From Scatonaster sp045598705 (GTDB lineage Bacteria; Bacillota; Clostridia; Saccharofermentanales; Saccharofermentanaceae): a DNA stretch of 64,000 nucleotides. The stretch lies in contig JAZLMM010000034.1 of the NCBI GenBank assembly GCA_045598705.1, positions 28,088-92,087 of the forward strand, in the 5' to 3' direction. The position numbers and the translations under genes were made by a program. Below the pieces are notes generated by a model. That model did no database searches. It was not told where the DNA came from and saw nothing but the letters and a program-made list of their open reading frames with translations. Position 1 is the stretch's first letter. Every line of letters begins with the position of its first letter. Shown piece after piece: positions 1-7,487 of this stretch.

Positions 1-2
1 CG

Positions 3-875
3 GCACGACTGTTGGGTGTCCGCAGTGATACCGGATCGGCAATTGAGCTTCTCCTTCTTCGTAGAATCGATGAGAACCATTGGGAGACTTTGGCTCGTCC
101 AGGAAAGAAGATTCGCCCAGGTAAACGTATGACGTTTCTTCCAGGGAAACTTGAAGCAGAATGTGAAGACGTCCTCCCGGACGGCAATCGTATCATCCGC
201 TTTGATTTTGAAGGAATCTGGGAAGAAGTGTTGGACGAGGCCGGCACGATGCCTCTTCCACCATATATTCACGAACAATTACAAGATCAGAACCGCTACC
301 AAACTGTCTATGCGAAAGAGACAGGTTCTGCGGCAGCACCAACCGCTGGTCTCCACTTCACACCGGAGCTTCTGCAGGAGCTTCGCGATATGGGCATAGA
401 AATCTGCGAAATCACACTACATGTTGGACTAGGTACTTTCCGACCGGTAAAAGTCGAGGACGTATCCGAACACCACATGCACAGCGAATGGTATTGTATT
501 GATGAGAAAGCTTCCGATACACTGCGTCGTGCCCGTTCAGAAGGTCGACGCATCATTGCCGTAGGTACAACTTCCTGTAGAACGCTCGAAACTGTAGCTG
601 CAAAAGATCCAAGCATGCGCCCTTGTTCAGGTGAGACAGATATTTTCATCTATCCAGGCGTCCCTTTCCGTGCCATTGACGGTCTGATTACAAACTTTCA
701 TCTACCAGAATCCACTTTAATAATGCTTGTATCCGCTTTTGCAGGCAAAGATCACGTCCTGCATGCATATGAGACTGCAGTTTCCGAGAAATATCGCTTC
801 TTTAGTTTCGGTGATGCGATGTTCATTACGCCGGAGAAACCACGATTGAAGAGCCCTTTGGAGGAACAAGAATGA
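3..875 (+). CDS. queA: S-adenosylmethionine:tRNA ribosyltransferase-isomerase QueA (5' truncated by window edge)
   Basis: QueA transfers and isomerises the ribosyl moiety of SAM onto preQ1 in tRNA, giving epoxyqueuosine. The reading frame is open from base 3 and begins with Ala-Arg-Leu-Leu-Gly-Val-Arg, the internal QueA stretch that normally lies about 50 residues into the protein, so the true start is upstream of the window and the TTG at 12 is not the start. About 290 residues are present. Family landmarks include GSAAAPTAGLHFTPELL, HVGLGTFRPV and the C-terminal TNFHLPESTLIMLVSAFAG. The stop overlaps the tgt start by 4 bases (ATGA), so the two are translationally coupled in the usual queA-tgt order. 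Identification is secure. Confidence 0.96.
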   Translation, partial: ARLLGVRSDTGSAIELLLLRRIDENHWETLARPGKKIRPGKRMTFLPGKLEAECEDVLPDGNRIIRFDFEGIWEEVLDEAGTMPLPPYIHEQLQDQNRYQTVYAKETGSAAAPTAGLHFTPELLQELRDMGIEICEITLHVGLGTFRPVKVEDVSEHHMHSEWYCIDEKASDTLRRARSEGRRIIAVGTTSCRTLETVAAKDPSMRPCSGETDIFIYPGVPFRAIDGLITNFHLPESTLIMLVSAFAGKDHVLHAYETAVSEKYRFFSFGDAMFITPEKPRLKSPLEEQE

Positions 876-1996
876 GCAAGTATCCTGTATATTACGAGCA
901 TATTCATACATGTAGACAATCTGGTGCAAGACTCGGACGAGTACATACTCCCCATGGAAGCTTCATGACCCCTGTTTTCATGCCGGTCGGTACGCAGGCT
1001 ACAATCAAAGGAATGTCGCCGGATGAAGTAGAGAGCATGGGGGCACGAATCATACTTTCGAACACGTACCATCTCTGGATGCGTCCAGGCAATGAGATTG
1101 TCAGGAAAGCTGGCGGACTTCACAAATTCATGAATTGGAAACACTCCATTCTGACGGATAGCGGCGGATTCCAAGTCTTCTCTCTTGCTCGTCCGAAAGA
1201 CATCACTGAAGAAGGGGTTCGTTTCAAATCCCATATCGACGGTTCTTCTCATTTATTGACACCAGAGCTTTCCATGCAGATTCAGAATGACTTAGGTTCT
1301 GACATTATCATGGCCTTTGACGAGTGTTGTCCTTGGCCGAGTGAGCACAACTATGCGAAGAAGTCCCTGGAAAGAACAACACGTTGGCTTGACCGATGTA
1401 TCAACGCACATCAGAATCCTGAGAATCAGGCGCTGTTCGGTATCATCCAAGGTTCCTGCTATGCGGACTTAAGAAAGCAGAGTGCCAAAGAAATCACTTC
1501 TTTCGATCTTCCGGGTTACGCCATCGGCGGTCTCTCTGTCGGTGAACCTGCTAATCTCATGTATGAGATGTTAGAAGAGACTGTTCCGCTTATGCCGGAA
1601 GACAAGCCTCGTTACCTGATGGGCGTAGGAACACCTGATTATCTCATCGAAGGCGCGATTCGTGGTATTGATATGTTTGACTGTGTCCTCCCTACCCGCA
1701 TTGGTCGAAATGGAACAGTAATGACGCATGACGGGCGTTTGATCGTCCGCGATGCGAAGAGTGCTGAAGATTTCCGTCCAATTGAAGATGGATGCACCTG
1801 TTATGCATGTCAGAATTATAGTCGAGCTTATATTCGTCATCTTCTTAAAGCAGGCGAGATGTTTGGCTTGCGTCTATGTTCTTGGCATAATATCCACTTC
1901 TTGCTCCATCTCATGGAAGAAGTTCGCACGGCAATCTCTGAAGATCGTCTACTAGACTTTAGAGATGAATTCTACGCAAGATATTATCATAAATAA
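872..1996 (+). CDS. tgt: Queuine/preQ1 tRNA-guanine transglycosylase
   Basis: Tgt exchanges guanine-34 of GUN-anticodon tRNAs for preQ1, the step before QueA. At 374 residues it has the normal bacterial length. Visible landmarks are the TDSGGFQVFSL motif with Asp96, the catalytic region FDCVLPTRIGRNG with the presumed nucleophile Asp270, and the zinc site Cys308, Cys310, Cys313 and His339. The ATG overlaps the queA stop by 4 bases. A strong hairpin follows at 2000-2025, which probably ends the transcript and separates it from the convergent kinase operon. Confidence 0.97.
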   Translation: MSKYPVYYEHIHTCRQSGARLGRVHTPHGSFMTPVFMPVGTQATIKGMSPDEVESMGARIILSNTYHLWMRPGNEIVRKAGGLHKFMNWKHSILTDSGGFQVFSLARPKDITEEGVRFKSHIDGSSHLLTPELSMQIQNDLGSDIIMAFDECCPWPSEHNYAKKSLERTTRWLDRCINAHQNPENQALFGIIQGSCYADLRKQSAKEITSFDLPGYAIGGLSVGEPANLMYEMLEETVPLMPEDKPRYLMGVGTPDYLIEGAIRGIDMFDCVLPTRIGRNGTVMTHDGRLIVRDAKSAEDFRPIEDGCTCYACQNYSRAYIRHLLKAGEMFGLRLCSWHNIHFLLHLMEEVRTAISEDRLLDFRDEFYARYYHK

Positions 1997-1999
1997 GCA

Positions 2000-2025
2000 C
2001 TGGCTTCGTCCGAAGACGAAGCCAG
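2000..2025. terminator. Hairpin between convergent tgt and the kinase operon
   Basis: A perfect 11-bp stem (2000-2010 with 2015-2025) closes a CGAA tetraloop just after the tgt stop. The following plus-strand sequence is only moderately T-rich, so it may be a bidirectional or imperfect intrinsic terminator. Confidence 0.7.
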
Positions 2026-2071
2026 CGCCCGTTTATCACTTCATATTTGAACGAATGAGAATCTTTTGCAA

Positions 2072-4459
2072 TTAAGTCTGCCAGAATGATTTAACAATCA
2101 TGGTAAATTCCAAAGTAAGTTTCTCAATATCCATATCTGAATCGCAGGTTGCTACAACGGCAAAGTACTCTCCTCGCATATTCAAGATACAAACTGTACT
2201 ATCTAATGTCACATTCGAATCGTCGCGCAATGACAACGTATAATTTCGAACACGTGTCTCGATATCGTTACGAGCTAATGGTGTAACTGACTGATAGCCA
2301 CCTACTTTGTACACCGTTCCGATATTCTGTTCAACCGCTTGACAAGCCTCCATTGCGGAATCACAAAATCCAAGATTGATGACATATAACTTACTATTGC
2401 TACTATACATGTCGGAAAGCTTAATCTCGAGACTATAGAAGCCATCCATGAAAGTCTTTTCGTCAATACTTTCAACATCTGATGCTCTGTAAATGAAATT
2501 GATATTATTGGGGCTGTCCGACGTGTAGAAATTGAAGTCACTTGTTGCGGTAGAATCTTCTTGCAACGACTCACAAATGTGATATATCTCATCCATTTCG
2601 GTTCCGGATTCGCTTAGATCTTCTACGCAACCACAAACGATGTATACGCAATTCTCTTCCACCGATTCACACACATCCAGTAGAATACTTCTATTGCTTG
2701 AAGCGCAATTGATATAGTACCGAAGCGCACATCGTTTGTTGTAAAGAAGGATGTCAAATGCATCATAACTATATGCGTCATCGCCCTCCCCGAACTTCTC
2801 GGTCAAATATTCTTGTATGATCTCATTGTCCTGTGCAACAAAATCCAATAGGGACATTACACGCATATCGTTACAATACATCATTTGATCCAAATACACT
2901 ACAACCGAACCATTTTCCTTTGCGAACTTGTAATGACCTTCGTTGTTTTCAAACTGATAGTCGGCAGGAACTTGCATTGAGATCTGGCGCTCATCATCTA
3001 CATAAACGATTTCACCATTTTCTTCCCTCATAGATGGATCAGGATACATGATCACAGGTTCAGTCTCGGATGTTTTCTTGGTACGCTTCGTTCGCGTCGT
3101 CTTCTCGGGCTCACCCCAAGTGTAATTCTTTGAGATATAAATACTTGTTGGAACAGCAATCGCCGCCAAAACAATAATACCTGCTAGAATATACGTTAAT
3201 GGACGTTTCCATATACTCTTCTTCTCCACTTTGGGAACAGCAACAGGAACCGGCTCATCGCTCGGATTGGAAACAGATGGAACTTCAGAAGGATTCAATA
3301 CAGATGGAGACAGCACCCGCTCATTCTCCTCTTCTGACGGACTCTGGTCAGGACCGGCATTCGTTTGTGAAGTAATATTCTGCGCTGGAATCTCTTCAGT
3401 TTCAATATTAACAGTGGTTCCCTGAACCATCAATTCATCCTGTTCACTTCCTTGAAGCACAGATGTAGGTGTCGCAATCGGTACAATTTCATCCACAGAA
3501 TGTCCAGTTATGGCTACAGAAAATGAAGACATGTCTGGGAATCGTTCCGAAGCCTTAACCGCCATTGCCTTCATTAATGCATCGTTTGCATACTGTGGCA
3601 TCTCAATGCCCAATTCAATTGGGGATTTTAATGTATCTTCATGAACGCGTTCAAATGCATCCGGTGGCATTTCGCCAGTGATGATCAAGTACATCGTCGC
3701 AGCCAAAGCATATTCATCAGACCACGGTCCTTGGTTACCGCGTTTACGGTATTGTTCCTCCGGTGCAAAACCATGTTTCAGAATAATCGATTTACTCTTT
3801 GTTGAATCAACGGCTAATCTCGCAGCACCAAAATCCAGAAGTCTGGTTGAACCATTCTTCATTACCACGATATTATCTGGGCTGATATCTCTATGAAGAA
3901 GATTGTGAGCATGTACATGAGCCAAAGAATCAATAATAGGCAGAACCAGGCGCAATGCCTCATCAAAAGAGAGTTTGCCACCATGCATCTGCGTATACTT
4001 CATCAGGTCAACACCTTCAATGTACTCCATGACAAAGTATGCCGTGTTGTTCTCTCGGAAATAGTCATGAACAGTCACAATATTCGGCACATCATGTAAT
4101 TTGGCAAGCAAACGAGCTTCTTCAAGAAACTTACTTACCCCCACATCAAACTTCTCTTGATCTTCAGGCGCTTTGACCGTCATGGTATAGTGATCATCTT
4201 CACGGAATGCCAGACCAGATGGCAGGAATTCCTTCACAGCAACGCAGATCTCCAACGTCATGTCGAAGGCTACATAGGTCACACCAAAGCCACCTACACC
4301 AAGTACACGACCAGTAAGATAACGACCGTTTAGAATAGTGCCGATAGGAAGTGCAATATAAGGATGCTTCACTTTCGAAAGATCGAAGCCGCAATTCGGA
4401 CATGGTCCATTCCCATCATGCTCACTAAAACAACTAAAACAAACTCTGTTTGTGTCCAT
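2072..4459 (-). CDS. Zinc-ribbon Ser/Thr protein kinase, single-pass membrane protein
   Basis: A 795-residue protein. It starts with a zinc ribbon (Cys7, Cys10, Cys20, Cys23), then a Hanks-type kinase domain at about 46-315 (glycine loop GVGGFG, Lys76 in VAVKEF, catalytic HRD 189-191, DFG 209-211). A Pro/Ser/Glu-rich linker leads to one membrane helix at about 421-443 and an extracytoplasmic domain of about 350 residues that I do not recognise. The catalytic loop reads HRDISPDN, so the usual Lys after HRDx is Ser193, while the Asn is kept. It is the last gene of the 8911-to-2072 operon, 4 bases after the PP2C gene, which would reverse its phosphorylation. Substrates are inferred to be the neighbouring FHA proteins. 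This is not the PASTA-type PrkC, which is encoded separately at 55598-57820. Confidence 0.88.
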   Translation of the reverse strand: MDTNRVCFSCFSEHDGNGPCPNCGFDLSKVKHPYIALPIGTILNGRYLTGRVLGVGGFGVTYVAFDMTLEICVAVKEFLPSGLAFREDDHYTMTVKAPEDQEKFDVGVSKFLEEARLLAKLHDVPNIVTVHDYFRENNTAYFVMEYIEGVDLMKYTQMHGGKLSFDEALRLVLPIIDSLAHVHAHNLLHRDISPDNIVVMKNGSTRLLDFGAARLAVDSTKSKSIILKHGFAPEEQYRKRGNQGPWSDEYALAATMYLIITGEMPPDAFERVHEDTLKSPIELGIEMPQYANDALMKAMAVKASERFPDMSSFSVAITGHSVDEIVPIATPTSVLQGSEQDELMVQGTTVNIETEEIPAQNITSQTNAGPDQSPSEEENERVLSPSVLNPSEVPSVSNPSDEPVPVAVPKVEKKSIWKRPLTYILAGIIVLAAIAVPTSIYISKNYTWGEPEKTTRTKRTKKTSETEPVIMYPDPSMREENGEIVYVDDERQISMQVPADYQFENNEGHYKFAKENGSVVVYLDQMMYCNDMRVMSLLDFVAQDNEIIQEYLTEKFGEGDDAYSYDAFDILLYNKRCALRYYINCASSNRSILLDVCESVEENCVYIVCGCVEDLSESGTEMDEIYHICESLQEDSTATSDFNFYTSDSPNNINFIYRASDVESIDEKTFMDGFYSLEIKLSDMYSSNSKLYVINLGFCDSAMEACQAVEQNIGTVYKVGGYQSVTPLARNDIETRVRNYTLSLRDDSNVTLDSTVCILNMRGEYFAVVATCDSDMDIEKLTLEFTMIVKSFWQT

Positions 4460-4463
4460 TCCT

Positions 4464-5171
4464 TCAAACCGCCATTTCCATATAAGTAATCAGCGTCAGA
4501 TTGTCCCCTTTTAAGTGACTTCTCTGTACTGCACGAAGTAGCATCGTACGTGCCCATTCTTCTGGATTTATAGACTTATGCATATCGATTAACATCTCTG
4601 TCTCATACACATACTCCCAGAAGCCGTCTGAACAGACCAATATCGCATCACCCTCTTGCAAATCAAACTCTTCTTCATGCGGTGTGATTGACTCGTTCTG
4701 CCCTACACAAACCATTAAACCGGTTCGTTCCTCTTGTTCGCGAATTGCTTCATATTCAATTTCACCACGCTCAAAAGACATATATGTACGCGTATCATCT
4801 ACAGAATGATGAGCTAACTCATTCTTAGAGAAATGGTAAATGTGCGAATCACCAACATTAGCCCAGTTACAATGACCATTCTTGATTCGTACCACACAGA
4901 TTGTCGATCCCGCACGTCGAAGTTGCACATTATTCATCTGCATCTCTCTGAACTTCGCATTTGCTGTTACACACACTGAAGATGGGGTCTCCCCAGTAAG
5001 GAAGACCTCCATCGCTGTATCAGCTATGATTTGAGCCGCTTCATCGCCGCACGGAAGACCATTCAGCCCGTCGCATAAGACCATCAGAATCTGATCATCT
5101 TGTTCCACAACTTTAGCACAATCACAGTTTGGGCCATGCCCTCCAACATTGGTGTACGTGTAATATTTCAT
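4464..5171 (-). CDS. PP2C-family Ser/Thr phosphatase, soluble
   Basis: A 235-residue PPM/PP2C phosphatase with no membrane segment. Metal-site motifs are CDGLNGLPCGDEAA (Asp34-Gly35), VGDSHIY (Asp108), CSDGFWEYV (Asp182) and KGDNLTLI (Asp223-Asn224). The usual N-terminal RxxNED signature is altered to GHGPNCDC. Position between the protease-FHA gene (1 base away) and the kinase gene (4 bases) argues that it resets the signalling made by this operon. Two PP2Cs in one operon is unusual; this one is cytosolic and the other is membrane-anchored. Confidence 0.9.
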   Translation of the reverse strand: MKYYTYTNVGGHGPNCDCAKVVEQDDQILMVLCDGLNGLPCGDEAAQIIADTAMEVFLTGETPSSVCVTANAKFREMQMNNVQLRRAGSTICVVRIKNGHCNWANVGDSHIYHFSKNELAHHSVDDTRTYMSFERGEIEYEAIREQEERTGLMVCVGQNESITPHEEEFDLQEGDAILVCSDGFWEYVYETEMLIDMHKSINPEEWARTMLLRAVQRSHLKGDNLTLITYMEMAV

Positions 5172-5172
5172 C

Positions 5173-6552
5173 TTACATTCTGTCTACTTTAAATACATTT
5201 GTCTTATCAGCGAGTGAGAATGTTGATCCAGAAATGATCGTCTCTGGAACACCCTTGGTCAGTTTTCTTCCATCGCTAAGATATGTGCCATAAGTTGAAC
5301 CATTATCAGTCAGAACAAAAGACTTCGTTCTGCTATCAAAGTAAACTGAACAATGATTCGAACTAATTCCAGGTGTGTCTTCTGGGAACACAAACGTGCA
5401 TGTATGTTGATCACGTCCGATTGTCATGGTATGGCCAGTAATCTCGAAACTCTGACCAGCAAAAACGCCTGCAACGCAAATAAGATAACTCTTCTTTCCA
5501 TCGTCTTGTTCACCCATCACAACCACTTTCTTGTTGCCAAGAATGAAAACAATCAGCAGTGCAACAATACATATAACAGCAATTGCACCGAAGATAAGCA
5601 CTTTGTTACGCTTCTCTGTAACTTCCGTCATTGCATCATCAAGTGCTTCCTCATGTTCCTCATCGAAAGCCTCTTCAAGCTTCTTGGTCTGCTTATCCGC
5701 TTTCTTCTCAATATCCTTCAAGTACGCTTTACTTGTTGTATAAGAAATTCCCTCACTATCAAGCACACTTGTAATCTCATTGGATACAATTGCAAAATTG
5801 ACATTCTCCGAATTCTCATTACCAGAAGTGTTCATACCAATGAAGAAACCGTTTTCATCGAATAATGGTCCGCCAGAATTACCATGAGTGATCCATGCAT
5901 CATGTTGAAACACCTTGTAGTTTACGCCCTGCAATGATAAATCGAGTTTTGAGATAACACCACTGTTTACATTCTGATTCTTAATTCCTCCACGGAAATC
6001 AGCGTCAAGTTTAGCAGCCTTATCCGGGTAACCAATTGCAGTACACTTCTCATTTACTTCAACTGTAGAAGAATCACGAATTAGAACAGCTTCACGGTAG
6101 TCTACTGGTTCAGGCAATTTCAAAATAGCCATATCCAAATTCACATCATGCTCATAGAACACGACTTCCGGAGCGATTGAAATGTCATCATCAAAAATAA
6201 CATTCAAATCGAAATTATTGTTTAGGTAATACTCTACAACATGTCCGTTTGTGACGAAATACTGAACCTTCTCGCCATACTCACCAATGGCATAACATGT
6301 TCCCCAAGCATAACCACTTCCATCTGGAGCCAGAGAATAAACAAATGCAACCGACTTCTGATTCTCTGTCGTTGTAAGTTTTGTCTTATACTTGTCCGAT
6401 TCGATTGAACTAGCATCAAATGTTTCTCCTTCAATCGCATCATACTCTTTCTGAGCATCTTTCCAAGGTTTGATATTCATGCAAGCAAGTACGCCAGAAA
6501 CCCCAATCGCAACTACCAGCAGAAGCATCACAATTCTTCTCAACCACTTCAT
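5173..6552 (-). CDS. Membrane trypsin-like (S1C/DegP-like) protease fused to a cytoplasmic FHA domain
   Basis: A 459-residue protein. A signal anchor at about 5-24 precedes an extracytoplasmic chymotrypsin-fold protease with a complete triad: His104 in TNGHVV, Asp140 in NLDMAILKL and Ser226 in GNSGGPL. A charged, probably helical stretch (about 275-316) leads to a second membrane helix at about 318-339. A cytoplasmic FHA domain follows at about 355-455 (Gly-Arg 379-380, SSNH 397-400, NGST 417-420). There is no PDZ domain, unlike HtrA. The layout would connect an outside proteolytic or sensor domain with inside phosphothreonine recognition. Its start overlaps the end of the PP2C gene at 6549 by 4 bases, so expression is tightly coupled. 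Confidence 0.9.
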   Translation of the reverse strand: MKWLRRIVMLLLVVAIGVSGVLACMNIKPWKDAQKEYDAIEGETFDASSIESDKYKTKLTTTENQKSVAFVYSLAPDGSGYAWGTCYAIGEYGEKVQYFVTNGHVVEYYLNNNFDLNVIFDDDISIAPEVVFYEHDVNLDMAILKLPEPVDYREAVLIRDSSTVEVNEKCTAIGYPDKAAKLDADFRGGIKNQNVNSGVISKLDLSLQGVNYKVFQHDAWITHGNSGGPLFDENGFFIGMNTSGNENSENVNFAIVSNEITSVLDSEGISYTTSKAYLKDIEKKADKQTKKLEEAFDEEHEEALDDAMTEVTEKRNKVLIFGAIAVICIVALLIVFILGNKKVVVMGEQDDGKKSYLICVAGVFAGQSFEITGHTMTIGRDQHTCTFVFPEDTPGISSNHCSVYFDSRTKSFVLTDNGSTYGTYLSDGRKLTKGVPETIISGSTFSLADKTNVFKVDRM

Positions 6553-7487
6553 TCTTCAATTCCTCCTATTTCATTCACGGCAAATGCAATGGCCGTGTAG
6601 TTATCCTGATAACGTTTGTTCTTCTTCATAATACACTTCTCAATAAGTTCTGTACAAGTAACTGGGTCATGGCTCATCGCTTCTTTTATCTCATCAAAAG
6701 ATAGTGTGTCACTCACCCCATCAGAACAAAGTAGATAAACATCGTGTTCATGTACTTTCCAAAGCGTAACAGAATAATCAACATTGACTTTTTCAGCTCC
6801 CATAAACTCGGTCAGTGCTGGTGCGTCTCGATTATCGAGAGCCTGTTGAATTGACAACGCGCCATCCGCCACACGCATCAGAAGCGTATTTCCGTACTCT
6901 TGTCGTTCATTCATCGAATAGATTCGACCGTCGCGATAAAGAAACAAATCGCTGTCACCAACAGAAGCAAACCACATCTGATCATCCCTGACATAGGCGA
7001 TTACTACTGTCGTACCGCCTCTTCCACGATATGAATCGAAGATTTCTTTTGAAAGGGAATTGAGAATCCAACCATCTTTCAAATCATCAAACGAATATGG
7101 AAAATCAGAAATAATATCACTAACCAGTTTATTTGAAATCGATGCTCCCGAATCCAGACCGCCCATTCCATCGCACAGCACAGCTAGGAAACCTTTATCT
7201 TTCCAGAACTTGCTGGGCGAAAATCCGAAAGCGTCCTGTTGCTCTTCTCTTTCACCAATTCCCTGACAATTACCGATTTCAATTTGAAATCGCCCATTTG
7301 AAAGGCAACTCTTCTCCTTAAAATCTTCCTTATTTGCTTCTACCTTATCTTTTCTTCTTTTATGGACAAATAGCAAATCAAACAAAAGAATGAAGAGCAT
7401 AAGTACCAAGAACGCTAAGCAAACCCAGCGCATCCGTACGTACATATGAGTAAAAAAAGACCCAATACTCAACAACATCTTCACCAC
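6549..7487 (-). CDS. Membrane-anchored PP2C-family Ser/Thr phosphatase
   Basis: A 312-residue protein with an N-terminal membrane segment at about 20-41 followed by the positive stretch HKRRK, placing the catalytic domain in the cytoplasm. The PP2C core has EREEQQDAFG (first motif), CDGMGG (Asp106), SVGDSDLFLYRDG, CSDGVSDTL and YQDNYTAIAF, so the metal ligands look intact. It overlaps the FHA gene upstream by 7 bases and the protease-FHA gene downstream by 4 bases. The inferred role is dephosphorylating membrane-proximal targets of the operon kinase. Confidence 0.9.
   Translation of the reverse strand: MVKMLLSIGSFFTHMYVRMRWVCLAFLVLMLFILLFDLLFVHKRRKDKVEANKEDFKEKSCLSNGRFQIEIGNCQGIGEREEQQDAFGFSPSKFWKDKGFLAVLCDGMGGLDSGASISNKLVSDIISDFPYSFDDLKDGWILNSLSKEIFDSYRGRGGTTVVIAYVRDDQMWFASVGDSDLFLYRDGRIYSMNERQEYGNTLLMRVADGALSIQQALDNRDAPALTEFMGAEKVNVDYSVTLWKVHEHDVYLLCSDGVSDTLSFDEIKEAMSHDPVTCTELIEKCIMKKNKRYQDNYTAIAFAVNEIGGIEE

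Noticed and set aside
2072..5171. TerY-type (vWA, PP2C, kinase) triad
   Set aside because: Kinase and PP2C are present, but no vWA protein is in the operon.
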